From Verrucomicrobiaceae bacterium (GTDB lineage: Bacteria; Verrucomicrobiota; Verrucomicrobiia; Verrucomicrobiales; Verrucomicrobiaceae), in assembly GCA_016713035.1 (NCBI GenBank), contig JADJPW010000006.1, forward strand, positions 434,001 through 498,000: DNA of 64,000 bases, read 5' to 3'. The notes beneath the pieces are model-generated. The model made no database searches. It had not been told where the DNA came from and saw only the letters and a program-made list of their open reading frames with translations. A program made the position numbers and the translations under genes. The stretch's first letter is position 1. Every line of letters starts with the position of its first letter. Shown here piece after piece: positions 9,159-18,311 of this stretch.

Positions 9159-9593
9159 TCAAGGTGCTACTTTTAACCCCTCGGCTTTTGCCAAGTCTCT
9201 TTGTGGCTCATCAAAGGACAGCAGCGTATCGCAATGCATGTCGAGAGCACTGGCAACGTGAAGGATGTCCATCGCTCCAAAACCCTTTTGATTGTTGTGA
9301 TGCTGGCTCAATCGCCTCGCGGCCGGGTAAAGTCTGCGCACCGGCACTTCCCACAGCTCGATGAAGCCTTCCAGTTGCGCCCGTTTCAGAGATTCAAGAG
9401 CGTGCAATTCTCCGGCTGCCGTCAGCTTCCGTGCGACACGCATCACGCGAATCGTGTTTTCCGCCTCAAACAGCGCCAATCGGGAAGTGAACATCGGGCG
9501 CGAATGCTGTTTCCACCACTGCCTCGCCTTGGTGCTGTGTTGATCCTCAGCACAAAAGGACACGATGAAACTGGCGTCTGCGAACGGCTTCAT
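9159..9593 (-). CDS. PIN-domain ribonuclease, toxin of a VapBC-like pair
   Basis: This 144-residue protein has the PIN fold layout: FADASFIVSFCAEDQHS with Asp6, FEAENTIRV with Glu45, GAMDILHVASAL with Asp109, and LLSFDEPQRDLAKAEGLK with Asp128. PIN toxins cut RNA using a metal-binding acidic cluster, and all four positions are present. The frame runs upstream without conserved content, so ATG 9593 was chosen. This ATG overlaps the stop of the preceding reading frame as ATGA, the arrangement expected of a translationally coupled antitoxin-toxin operon. Confidence 0.82.
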   Translation of the reverse strand: MKPFADASFIVSFCAEDQHSTKARQWWKQHSRPMFTSRLALFEAENTIRVMRVARKLTAAGELHALESLKRAQLEGFIELWEVPVRRLYPAARRLSQHHNNQKGFGAMDILHVASALDMHCDTLLSFDEPQRDLAKAEGLKVAP

Positions 9594-9803
9594 GCTCCCC
9601 GGCGTAGCTTGATGAGGAAATCCACCGAACCCGTGCTCGGCTGCCCCTTCCAGAAATCGCCCACTTCGTCGATGAACGCATGGATGCGTGCCCGCTGCTC
9701 CGCCGCTGGCAGGCTCGCGGAGCTTCTGCGCAGCAGTTTGGCGCTTCTTCGCCACGGTAGCGTGCGCGGTCGTTTTGCGGGGTGATGGAGCGGTCTTTGT
9801 CAT
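9590..9803 (-). pseudogene. Putative antitoxin of the PIN pair, one-base frameshift
   Basis: From ATG 9803 the frame reads MTKTAPSPRKTTAHATV and continues through KKRQTAAQKLRE. The downstream half is coding-like only in the next frame: LPAAEQRARIHAFIDEVGDF, then WKGQPSTGSVDFLIKLRRGA and a stop overlapping the toxin ATG. Removing one C at about 9712-9713 joins them into a 70-residue protein with a basic N-terminus and a helical tail, the size of a small antitoxin. Either the gene is mutated or the base is a sequencing error. No known DNA-binding family is recognised. Confidence 0.5.
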
Positions 9804-9857
9804 GCCTCCATGATGCCATCCCCCAGCTCGGCCCGCAAGACGCAAAGCGGCCAGTCC

Positions 9858-10280
9858 TCACGCCTCATCCTCCCCACCCGGCCAAAGCTTCGTATCCAGA
9901 CCGATCTCTTTTCCCTCGATCTTAAGCATGAGGGCAAAGGGCCCCTCGGCAGACAGCGCCGCGTAGCATGCCTTAACTTTCACCTCCGTGATCTTCTCAT
10001 TGTGCCCGCGGGCCGCCCGCCCGAACTGCGGCAGATTCCGCGGCCCGTCTGTGCCCGGAGTCCGCCGGCGCCGGGATTGTTGGATGATGAATGCCTGGCG
10101 AGCACGCTTCCACCAAAGGATTGAAGATAATCCGCACCGTGCGCTGACCCGATTTTTCCGCCAGATTCTACCGGCAGGCCCGTCCCCCTCGCTGGCGCGT
10201 TGTTGCATCAGCATTCTTTCCACCTCTCGCTTGATCGCTGATTCATGCCTCGCGATGCCAAAATCTGTCTTCTCATCCAC
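9858..10280 (-). pseudogene. Unrecognised ORF, probably a decayed or frameshifted gene
   Basis: The 140-codon frame starts DEKTDFGIARHESAIKREVE and ends in a plausible hydrophobic segment (ACYAALSAEGPFALMLKIEG). The middle is arginine-rich and unlike a folded protein in this frame. In another frame the same middle stretch reads NLAEKSGQRTVRIIFNPLVE, which looks more natural. That suggests at least two compensating indels, or recombination. I cannot assign a family. It lies in the accessory patch next to the PIN pair. Confidence 0.35.
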
Positions 10281-10325
10281 CGCTCGTTTCCGATTCGGGG
10301 GAGGCCAAACTTGTGTTTTCCCATC

Positions 10326-10688
10326 CTACGAAGTCTCATGTTCTCGCGCATACTTGGGCCAGATGTCCTTCGCCATCGGCCACAAGATGCCCTTCCACAT
10401 CATTTCAAACGTGTGAACGTTGCGAGCGAAGTAATCAAACTGCCAGCTTAGCATACGTGCTCGAATCTCTTGGGCGGACTCTTCTGTGAGTTCATCATTT
10501 TCCAAAACGATCGCTTTCGCCCATTTCAGCATTTGCCACTCGAAAGGCTTGAGGTGAGCCAGTTCATCCTCTGGAGTCAATCTGATCTCACAAAACCTGA
10601 ACTGCGCTTTGATGTAGAGGTGAAGCGCAAAGGCTGGAATCACTGCATAGTCGCTGCGATGGCTGTTATCCGACGCAGAACCTTCCAT
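10326..10688 (-). CDS. Hypothetical protein, weakly HEPN-like
   Basis: This 120-residue alpha-helical protein has no recognised family. The segment YAVIPAFALHLYIKAQFRF followed by HLKPFEWQMLKW resembles the helix-rich start of HEPN-type proteins, but the RxxxxH motif is not seen, so this is only a resemblance. Its start overlaps the end of the upstream ORF by 49 bases in another frame, which suggests coupling or an indel between two former parts of one gene. Confidence 0.45.
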   Translation of the reverse strand: MEGSASDNSHRSDYAVIPAFALHLYIKAQFRFCEIRLTPEDELAHLKPFEWQMLKWAKAIVLENDELTEESAQEIRARMLSWQFDYFARNVHTFEMMWKGILWPMAKDIWPKYAREHETS

Positions 10689-11095
10689 CTTGCGGCAAAT
10701 GCCTCGCCGAACTTTTCGGGAGACTGGGCAATCTTCACCACGCCCTGCCCTTGAAGCTGCATCACCACATCCGCGAGAATCCTCTGTGCCTCGTTCGCGA
10801 TCTCAGGTGCATTCTTGGCTGTGCGCCAGAACGAAAGAGACTGTGTTCCTCGCCTCAGAAAACGCCCGATTTCATCCAATACACGTTTAGCTCTCTCTGA
10901 GTCCTGAGCATGCAGTAAGAGCAGGCCATCGTAGGGATTGGCCGTTTCAGAGTCCGCATAGATTTCGATGGTGTCAGGACGAACGAGCCTTGCCGCTTCA
11001 AGAATGAGTTCCTCGCGTTCGCGGATCATCTTCTCTGCCGTGGATGATCCGGGCGCTGGATTCACGTTTGAACTTCTTCTTGGCTTTCGTGGCAT
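10640..11095 (-). CDS. Hypothetical protein, possibly a degenerate nucleotidyltransferase
   Basis: The frame codes for 151 residues. The region RPDTIEIYADSETANP, then DGLLLLH and RAKRVLDEIGRFLRR, aligns by eye with the core of minimal nucleotidyltransferases (strand, loop, DLL strand, helix). The catalytic GSxxxG and DxD residues are absent. Followed by a helix-rich partner it could be a relic MNT-HEPN pair. This is an inference from pattern only; treat it as hypothetical. ATG 11095 is used, with no clear ribosome-binding site. Confidence 0.45.
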   Translation of the reverse strand: MPRKPRRSSNVNPAPGSSTAEKMIREREELILEAARLVRPDTIEIYADSETANPYDGLLLLHAQDSERAKRVLDEIGRFLRRGTQSLSFWRTAKNAPEIANEAQRILADVVMQLQGQGVVKIAQSPEKFGEAFAARWKVLRRITAIAATMQ

Positions 11096-11451
11096 CCCAA
11101 AACATCCGCATCACTCGGCAAGCAGCAAACACTTTGCACGGCATCCAGCGCGGCGCGGAGGCATGGAAAGACGCCTGCCGCGATGGATCGCCCACGAAGG
11201 CCGGGGAGCCTCCGCCCGGCGCGGCGGTCATCTTCAATCCAGCCTCTTTCCTTGGGAGCCAGAATGGAAAGAAGAAGCGCCCGCCCGGCCTCGGAGAGAA
11301 AGAGAGCTTCCTGTTTCTCTGAATCCCCCGCCTGCGGCCAGCATCTCCGCCATGTCCTCCCCCCCCCGCCTCAAGTTGTTGGCGTCATTGTCTTACTCCA
11401 TGTCTTACCTGCCCCCTTACCGCCCCCTGAAATCCTTGGAAATCAAGGAAG
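11096..11451. other. Intergenic stretch, no supported gene
   Basis: Between the hypothetical ORF and the tmRNA. A minus-strand frame (to 11237) with SPAFVGDPSRQASFHASAP looks like a dispersed repeat that is often mis-called as a protein. No RNA or promoter was recognised. Confidence 0.4.
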
Positions 11452-11802
11452 TGGAGGCGAGGGGAGTTGAACCCCTGTCCGAATAACCGTTGCCCGTAGC
11501 GTCTCCATGCTCAGTCTCATCTTTGGTCTCGGTGGGAGGCGACTTGAGACGGCCTACTCTTCACCCAGCGTCCTGTTTGATCTCGTTTGTCACCCGGTCG
11601 CCCGGTGATCAAACCAGCCTGGTAGTGTCGTCAGGCAGGCTACCAGACATCGCCTGCATGACGTCGCGGGGCTTAAGCCGCGAGAGCGAGCTCGTTAGAG
11701 TTCACATTTATGTTTTTGATCCGCGATTTTAACGAGGCCAACGAATCATCCTCGGCATGCAGCTCCGAACTAAGGCTACCCGTCGAAACCAGTACGCCCC
11801 CG
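11452..11802 (-). ncRNA. ssrA: Transfer-messenger RNA (tmRNA)
   Basis: On the minus strand the 5' end GGGGGCG pairs with CGCCTCC at the 3' end (one G-U pair), forming the acceptor stem. The conserved CTGGTTTCGACGGG follows the 5' end and a T-arm with GTTCAACTCCCC precedes the 3' end; CCA is not encoded. The tag reading frame ends ELALAA and TAA at 11673-11675, followed by a stem of CGCGG and CCGCG. The natural resume codon GCG (11722-11724) is out of frame with that ending by one base (see findings). The 351-nt length is normal. tmRNA rescues ribosomes stalled on broken messages and marks the products for proteolysis. Confidence 0.95.
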
Positions 11803-11902
11803 TTTTAGAGAGGCCTGAGCTTAAGCCCCCCCTCCGAAAGCGCAAGCTGCGGTTCAATCGGTGTTCGACTTTCCGCGTTCGTCATTCAAAATCCCCGCCC
11901 CC

Positions 11903-13312
11903 ATGCCTGCCAATACCCTGAAACTCCATGACACCCTGACTCGCGCTGATCGTGCGCTGACGCCGCTCGATGGCAAAACGCTGCGCTTCTACTGCTGCGG
12001 GCCGACGGTGTATGGACCGGCTCATATCGGGAATTTCCGCACTTTTGTGGCGCAGGATGTGATGCGCCGCGTGGTGGAGGCTGCGGGGACTCCGACACTG
12101 CATGTGCGCAATATCACGGATGTGGATGATAAAACGATCCGCGATTCACAAAAGGCTGCGCTGAGCCTCATCGACTTCACGCGTGGCTGGACGGAGAAGT
12201 TTCACACGGACTGCACGGCGCTGAACCTTCTCCCGCCGCATGTGGAGCCCAGTGCGGTGGCGCACATCCCGCATCAGGTGGCGATGATCGAGCGGCTGAT
12301 CGCGGGTGGGCATGCGTATGCGGCGGCAGATGGGAGTGTGTACTTCCGCGTCGCCTCCTTTAAAGATTACGGCAAGCTGAGTCACCTGGAGGACCGTGAG
12401 CTACGCCTCGGGGCTTCCGAGGCGGCTTCTGCGACGGATAGTGATGAGTACACAAAGGACTCGCTGACGGACTTCGCCCTGTGGAAGGCGCGGAAGGACG
12501 AGGATGGGGCTAATTTCTGGCCGAGTCCGTGGGGAGAGGGCCGCCCAGGCTGGCATCTGGAGTGCAGCGCGATGATTTTGGAGTATTTGGGCGAGGATTT
12601 TGATCTTCACAGCGGTGGTGTGGACCTGATTTTTCCCCATCATGAGAACGAGATCGCGCAGAGCTGCTGCAGCACGCATGGGGACTTTGCCCGGCACTGG
12701 ATGCATGTGGCGCATCTCATGGTGGATGGCGGGAAAATGAGCAAAAGCCTGGGGAATCTGCACACGCTGGCTGATTTGGCCGCTCGCGGCTACTCGGCTG
12801 CGGAGGTGCGTTATGTGCTGATCGCGGGGCATTATCGTGCGCCACTGAATTTCACCTTCCACAGCCTCGATTCGGCACGGCAGGCACTCCAGAAGCTCGC
12901 AAAGGCCGATAAGGCGCTGGAGCGCCCAGGTGCGACTCTCGCCCCCACGGCTCCCGGTCCCTTCGCAGAGGCCTGGGAGGTGCTTTTGGATGATTTGAAC
13001 GTCCCTGGGGCCCTGGGCGGCATTTTTGGTGTGCTGAACAAAATGAAGCCAGCGGCGTTGAATGACGCAGAAGCTACTGCGGCACGCAGTGGGCTGCATT
13101 TCATGCTGGGGGCTCTCGGTATCGTGCTGCCGCCAGTGGCAGAGGATGCACAGGCAGATGTCCCTGCCGAAATCCAGTCACTGGCGCAGCAGCGCTGGGA
13201 TGCGAAGCAGTCGAAAGACTGGGCCGCTGCCGATGCACTGCGCCAGCAGCTCGAAGCAGCCGGTTGGATCATCAAAGACAGCAAAGAGGGCTTTAAGGTG
13301 CTGCCAAAGTGA
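11903..13312 (+). CDS. cysS: Cysteinyl-tRNA synthetase
   Basis: Class I aminoacyl-tRNA synthetase charging tRNA-Cys. The protein is 469 residues from ATG 11903; an in-frame start at 11861 would add 14 non-conserved residues. Family marks are the N-terminal FYCCGPTVYG with the zinc cysteine, the HIGH-type site PAHIGNFRTF, GWHLECSAM, the zinc region HHENEIAQS, and the KMSKS loop GKMSKSLGN near residue 278. The C-terminal helical anticodon-binding part is complete. The gene is divergent from the tmRNA, about 100 bases away. Confidence 0.97.
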   Translation: MPANTLKLHDTLTRADRALTPLDGKTLRFYCCGPTVYGPAHIGNFRTFVAQDVMRRVVEAAGTPTLHVRNITDVDDKTIRDSQKAALSLIDFTRGWTEKFHTDCTALNLLPPHVEPSAVAHIPHQVAMIERLIAGGHAYAAADGSVYFRVASFKDYGKLSHLEDRELRLGASEAASATDSDEYTKDSLTDFALWKARKDEDGANFWPSPWGEGRPGWHLECSAMILEYLGEDFDLHSGGVDLIFPHHENEIAQSCCSTHGDFARHWMHVAHLMVDGGKMSKSLGNLHTLADLAARGYSAAEVRYVLIAGHYRAPLNFTFHSLDSARQALQKLAKADKALERPGATLAPTAPGPFAEAWEVLLDDLNVPGALGGIFGVLNKMKPAALNDAEATAARSGLHFMLGALGIVLPPVAEDAQADVPAEIQSLAQQRWDAKQSKDWAAADALRQQLEAAGWIIKDSKEGFKVLPK

Positions 13313-13331
13313 GGCTGTGCCCCGAGATCAC

Positions 13332-14873
13332 TCACTTATCTGGAGGCAATGCGGTGACGATAGCCTGTAGCTCGGTGCCTTGATCCTGTGGGCGTCCATT
13401 GGCCGCATTGGTGATGAGGAGCACGGTGTATTGGTTGGGGCCGATTTGACGCCCTTTGGCATCATAGATCACAGAGAATGAGCCGGAGGAACCTGGGGCG
13501 ACGGTTTTTTGCCAATCCTCTGCCACAGCACAGCCACAGCCCGTTTGCACAGCGAGCAGGGAAAGTGGCTCTGTGCCGGTGTTGCGAAAATGCCAGGTGA
13601 TGCGGGCCGGAGCCCCTGCGGCGACTGGTGGCGACTCCACGCGGGTCTGCTCAAATTCGATGCGGCCTTTTCCTGGGTGGCGCTCTTGTTGGACGGCTTG
13701 GATGTCAGCCTTTTGGCCAGTTTGAGTGCGCTGGAGGAGGGCTCGCAACTCCTCGACGGTGACTTCTCCGACCGTGAGCTCATGAGGCGTGATCAGCATC
13801 GGCAGACTGACGATAGGTGCACGCTTTGCTGCGGCTGCGTAGATGGCATCTCCGAGCTTGAGGAGGTTTTCCACCGCAGTGGCATACACGGGCTCGATCT
13901 GCGCCCATCGAGCCTGCGTAAAGTGGTTATGGAGTGCGGTGGAGATGGCTGCTGGCGTGGCCACCACTTCCTCACGAGAAATCTGATCCCCGAGCTGGCT
14001 GTAAGCCGCGCGATCCGCAAACCAAGCCGTGAGCATCAGTCGATGCATCTCGCGGGCATCCGCCGTCAGTGAAACAGGGATGAATAGAAGTGAGACATTC
14101 GCAGGAGCAGCGCTCTCTTGCGCAAAGGTGCTGCTAAGTCGCTGGTGCAGCACGCGACAGTGCTCGCAGCCCCAATCACCGAGCACCAGCACGGGCTGAG
14201 TCGCCACGGCTGTGAGTTCTGGCTGCTGCACGAGGATGTCCGTCGGAAACCAGCGTGCTCGGCCCAACTCTGGCAACTGATGGGATGAAATCGTGAGAGG
14301 GCTCTCCAAGAGGCGGATTTGTTCAGCAGATTGAATGACAATCCATTTACCCGCTGTGGAATGCGGCAGCGTTCCTGTTTGGCTGGATGATTGGGAGCCA
14401 CGACCTCCATCCGAGCTTCTGTGGAAAGCCTGCCACGCAGCAAGTCCACCCACCGCGAGCAAAGCTGCGACTGCCTCCAGCCGCCAACTACATGCGCCAG
14501 CCAACAGCCCCAAGGCGGCTATTCCAGCCAGCGTATGACAGGCACTACACCACCAGCATAGGTGCTGAAGGTGGAAGATCTGAAGCCCCATGAACCAAAC
14601 TGCGGCGAGTAGGATGATGGCGGCCCCCAGCCGCATGAGTCGGGGTGTTTTACAAAAACTAGCCACCAGTGTCAGCGCATAGCATGCCGCACCCAGCAGA
14701 CTTACTGGTAGGGGGCCGATCCGCGCCCAATGACTGCTCAACACGGGATCACAACCAGTGCCTGCTGCTCCTCCGCATCCAGCCACCCCGCTATCCGACA
14801 AGCTAACCCATGCCAGCCAGCAAGAAACTGCGCTGGCGAGCAGCAAGAAGAGTTGGCTTAAGCGGACGATCAT
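13332..14873 (-). CDS. VKOR-thioredoxin-DUF1573 fusion protein
   Basis: Three parts are visible in this 513-residue membrane protein. Residues 1-150 form a vitamin K epoxide reductase-like membrane domain, with GTGCDPVLSSHWARIGPLPV and the membrane CxxC in LCWWCSACH. Residues about 215-370 are a thioredoxin-like segment with the redox pair in GDWGCEHCRVLH. Residues about 420-500 are DUF1573, with FRNTGTEPLSLLAVQTGCGC. VKOR homologues reoxidise periplasmic disulfide carriers, so this is probably a self-contained oxidase-carrier unit facing the periplasm. DUF1573 is often found in secreted or envelope proteins. Convergent with cysS. Confidence 0.88.
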   Translation of the reverse strand: MIVRLSQLFLLLASAVSCWLAWVSLSDSGVAGCGGAAGTGCDPVLSSHWARIGPLPVSLLGAACYALTLVASFCKTPRLMRLGAAIILLAAVWFMGLQIFHLQHLCWWCSACHTLAGIAALGLLAGACSWRLEAVAALLAVGGLAAWQAFHRSSDGGRGSQSSSQTGTLPHSTAGKWIVIQSAEQIRLLESPLTISSHQLPELGRARWFPTDILVQQPELTAVATQPVLVLGDWGCEHCRVLHQRLSSTFAQESAAPANVSLLFIPVSLTADAREMHRLMLTAWFADRAAYSQLGDQISREEVVATPAAISTALHNHFTQARWAQIEPVYATAVENLLKLGDAIYAAAAKRAPIVSLPMLITPHELTVGEVTVEELRALLQRTQTGQKADIQAVQQERHPGKGRIEFEQTRVESPPVAAGAPARITWHFRNTGTEPLSLLAVQTGCGCAVAEDWQKTVAPGSSGSFSVIYDAKGRQIGPNQYTVLLITNAANGRPQDQGTELQAIVTALPPDK

Positions 14874-15029
14874 TTTTTGTGCAGGGGATGCTTCCCCATC
14901 ACAGTAAGCTCGATCTCACGCTGGATCAAAATGAGAGGTGGAAGCGCTACGCGTGCAGTAACTCATGAGCAAAGACCATGGCAGATGTTCTTTGCTCACC
15001 ACGCATGACGACTGCGGTGCATTGGGGGC

Positions 15030-17059
15030 TTAGGAGCCCTTGTGCTCGCTGTGGCAGGCTTTGCAATTCACGGCGGTTTTGTAAGCGGGGATGCCAGAGG
15101 GATCTTTGGCTTGGATCTTCTTCACGGCTCCGACGAGGGCTTGGCATTTTTTTACCCAAGCGGCTTTGTCACCTTTGGGTGGCGTAGCGGCGCAGATGTC
15201 CTGGTAGAGTTTGAGCATGGTGGCCAGTTCGGCGTCACTCGCAGTGCCTCCGGCGACTTTTTTGCACAGGGCATCCTCGGGTTTGTGGTACTGCTTCATT
15301 GCCGTTTTGATCACATCGCTGCCTGCGGGGGCTGCTTTGGTCGCTGGAGCTGCTTTTTTCGCATCGGCCTTGGCAGGTGCTGGTGGTGGGGCTGGCGGGG
15401 CAGGGGGCGGTGCGGTGAGTTTGGCGATTTCAGCTTCACTGAGGCCGATGTTGGCTTTCAGACCACTGACCTTGGCTTCGAGGGCTTTGGCACCGTTTTG
15501 GGTGACTCCGGTCTGCCAGAGGAAGAGTTTTTTCAGGGCTTTGGCGGTGGCTAGTTTGGCGATGCCGCCATCGGTGACTTTATCACCGTAGAGGTTGAGG
15601 TATTCGAGGTTCGGCAGCGCAGCGAGCTTGGCGAGGCCTGCGTCGCTGAATTTGGTGTTTTCGAGGTGGAGTCGCTCCAGATTGACCATTTTGGCGAGGG
15701 TGTCGGCAGCGGCATCGGTGATCTGGCTGCGGGAGAGATCTACCCAGGCGAGGTGCTGGGCGATGGGGGCGAGGAGGGCGAGTTCTTTATCACCAAATTT
15801 GTCGGCTGCATTGATGACGCCAAGTCGGAGCTGCTCGGTGTCTTGAGCCAGTGGCATCAAGGAGGCGTTAAGGGCGGTCATTTTGGCGCTGATTTCGGCA
15901 ATTTGCTTTTTCTCAGCTTCGGAGAGGGGCTGGGCTTTGGGTTTTTCGGATTTGGCTGGGGCGGCGACTTTGGGGAGGCCTTTGGCGAGCGCGGCAGCGA
16001 GTGCGCCTTCGACTTCTGCGGTGGGCTTGGTGGCAGCGACAGTGGCGGATTCGGAGGCACCGGTCTCGATCCACCACCTGAGGATGGCGACTTCATCTTT
16101 GGTGAGCTGTGGCTCATCGCTGGGGGCATGTGCTCATCATCGTCGGTGGGGAGTGCGGCGCGTGTGAGCATGAGGCTGTCCTTGGTGTTTTTTGCGATCA
16201 CGGTGTTTGGGCCGTCACCACCGCCTTTGAGGATGGCGGCAAAGGTGTGGAGCTGCAGCTTGCCCTTCTTCTTTTCCTCACCGTGGCAGCCTACGCACTT
16301 CGCCTGCATGATGGGGGCGATGACATCGCGGTAAACGATGGCTTTGGCGGCAATGGCGGGATCGAGTTTGGCGGCTGGAGCGGCTGCGGTGGTAGCTGGG
16401 GCTGCGGGTTTGGCGGCGGCGGTGGCTGTGGGTGCCGTGGCTGGTTTGGCGACAGCGGCAGGTGCGGCTGCGGCGGCGACGATGGCGGCGGGCTTGGCAT
16501 CATCTTCGGCGGTCCAGCCATTGTTGATGTGTGTGTTGGGCAGTTTTGCCTTTAGAGCAGCGACTCCGGCCTTGGTGACGCCGCTTTGCCAGAGGTAGAG
16601 TGCTTTGAGCTTGCTCAGGGGGGCTAGTTTGGCGATGCCTGCATCGGTGACTTTGGTGTTGTAGAGATTGAGGTATTCGAGGGAGGCGAGTCCTTTGAGG
16701 TGATCGAGCCCTGCATCGCTGATGGCGGTATTTTCGAGGTGCAGCTCTTGGAGATTCTTCATCGCAGCGACTTTGCTGAGGCCGCCGTCGGTGACTTTGG
16801 ACTTGGACAGGTCGAGTGAGGCGAGCTTGTCGGCGATGGGGGCGAGGGCATCGAGGCCGCTGTCGGCGAACTCTTTGGCGACATTCAGTGCGGTAAAGCG
16901 GTAGGTCTTGCCATCGGCTGCGGTGGGCATGAGCGAGGCACCCGTGGTGTTTACTTTCTGCATCGCGGCCTCGATGGCGGGATCGGCGGCTTTTTTGTCA
17001 TCGGCGGCATGCGCAGAGAGGGCGAGCGCCAGGGGGAGGATGAGTGCGGTGGGTTTCAT
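15030..17059 (-). CDS. Secreted LRR and cytochrome c protein, one-base frameshift
   Basis: Two frames (17059 to about 16125, and about 16125 to 15030) read as one 676-residue protein if one base is added to the run of five G (plus strand) at 16122-16126. The first part has a signal peptide (ALILPLALALSAHA), leucine-rich repeats such as LQELHLENTAISDAGLDHLK, an Ala/Pro linker, and a heme site in CVGCHGEEKKKG followed by DDEHMPP. At that point the frame breaks. The other frame resumes with SDEPQLTKDEVAILRWW, matching the paralogue at 17127-18311 (HMPPEGKEQLTADEIAILKWW). The rest has a second LRR block, another Pro/Ala linker and a C-terminal CKACH. Either an error or a real lesion; no slippery heptamer is obvious. 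Confidence 0.82.
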
Positions 17060-17126
17060 GGGGAAAGCGTGGAGCGTAGGGCAGGGGACGGTAGTTTTCA
17101 GAGCAAAGAAGTAAGCGATTTGTCGA

Positions 17127-18311
17127 TCAACCTTTCACGATGGCTTCGATGGCGGCTTTGAGCTCTGCGGGAACGGTGCTGAGATCGAGTTTTTGGGAGT
17201 TGCTGGCTCCTTGAGCGACCCACCATTTTAGAATGGCGATTTCGTCAGCAGTGAGCTGTTCTTTGCCCTCTGGCGGCATGTGGCCGTCGGCATCCTCGGC
17301 AGAGACGACGGACTGGATGGTCAGGCTGTCATCGGGTTTGCCGGGGATGATGTTGGATTTGTTTTCGGCGCTATTTTCACCACCAGCCATGGTGAATTCA
17401 AAGGTGTCGAGCCGGAGGTCGCCTTTCTGTTTTTCCTCGCCGTGGCATTTGTTGCACTTGGCGGCAAAAATCGGCTGGATGACGTGCTGGAAGACCAGTT
17501 TTTCGGCGGATGCTGGGGGCGCTGGGGTGGGAGTCGGAGCGGGAGTCGGAGCGGGAGTCGGAGCGGGAGTCGGAGTAGGAGCGGGAGTCGGAGACGGAGA
17601 CGGAGTAGGAGTCGGAGCGGGGGCTGGAGTCGGAGTGGGGGCCTCAGAAGGCTTGTCCTCGATTTTTTCGGGTTTGGGCTTTTCGACGAAGCTGAGCATC
17701 CATTTCTCCATGGAGATCATCTGGCTCTTCAGAGGCTCTGGGGCGAACTCAGTGAGGAATTTGCTTCCGTGGCTGATATTGCCGCCGAAGTGGGCTCCGA
17801 GGCTCATGATGCCGAAACTGAGGAAAAATAGGGCACGGTAGGCATGGAGGAGTTCGCCATTGTGTTGGCTCATGGCCATGAGGCGGACCACCAGGGCCAG
17901 TAGCACTCCGGCGGTGCCCAGGATGCCCATGGTCTGATGGAGGGAGAAATTTCCGCCCACATAGCCGCCCTCGCGTGAGAGCATGATGCCTGCGAGCACC
18001 GCGATCACTGCACCGGCTGATCCGACGATGAGTGCCAGCAGCGCGGTGTCGCCGTGTTTGGCCTCACCCCGGCGGGTCATGCAGATGAGCTCTAGAAAGG
18101 CCAGGAAAATCAGCGCCCCGATGGGCAGATGCAGCATGATGGGATGAAACCGCCCGATGAAAAGCACCCACTCGGCGGTCTCGAACTTCGGCGTTTCATA
18201 CATCGGCGGGAAACACACGAGCCCCAGCACAAAGCTAATGAGCAGCAGCATCGTGATGAGCCAGGGGATGACAAAAGACTTCGGGGCGTCAGAATCGGGT
18301 GATTGGGGCAT
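17127..18311 (-). CDS. Membrane-anchored planctomycete-type cytochrome c protein
   Basis: 394 residues from ATG 18311; the 41 upstream codons lack conserved content. The first half has several membrane helices, with FHPIMLHLPIGALIFLAFLE as the DUF2231-like signature, GGNFSLHQTMGILGTAGVLL and LSFGIMSLGAHFGGNISHGS. A low-complexity Pro-Thr-Ala linker (residues about 265-310) leads to a cytochrome domain with CNKCHGEEKQKGDLRL and DGHMPPEGKEQLTADEIAIL. A membrane electron-transfer or sensing role is likely. It lies 67 bases upstream of the LRR-cytochrome gene on the same strand, a probable operon. Confidence 0.87.
   Translation of the reverse strand: MPQSPDSDAPKSFVIPWLITMLLLISFVLGLVCFPPMYETPKFETAEWVLFIGRFHPIMLHLPIGALIFLAFLELICMTRRGEAKHGDTALLALIVGSAGAVIAVLAGIMLSREGGYVGGNFSLHQTMGILGTAGVLLALVVRLMAMSQHNGELLHAYRALFFLSFGIMSLGAHFGGNISHGSKFLTEFAPEPLKSQMISMEKWMLSFVEKPKPEKIEDKPSEAPTPTPAPAPTPTPSPSPTPAPTPTPAPTPAPTPAPTPTPAPPASAEKLVFQHVIQPIFAAKCNKCHGEEKQKGDLRLDTFEFTMAGGENSAENKSNIIPGKPDDSLTIQSVVSAEDADGHMPPEGKEQLTADEIAILKWWVAQGASNSQKLDLSTVPAELKAAIEAIVKG
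17527..17640. repeat. Tandem 12-bp repeat encoding the Pro-Thr-Ala linker
   Basis: The unit GGGAGTCGGAGC recurs in tandem from 17530 with small variants. It is inside the cytochrome gene, in frame, and codes for alternating PTPAPTP. Such runs change length by slippage without breaking the frame when whole units are lost or gained. Confidence 0.85.

Noticed and set aside
16122..16126. Programmed ribosomal frameshift in the LRR-cytochrome gene
   Set aside because: No slippery heptamer or downstream structure is evident, and other genes here show similar one-base lesions, so an error is simpler.
17527..17640. CRISPR-like or minisatellite array
   Set aside because: The 12-bp units have no spacers and are in frame in a Pro-Thr-Ala linker.
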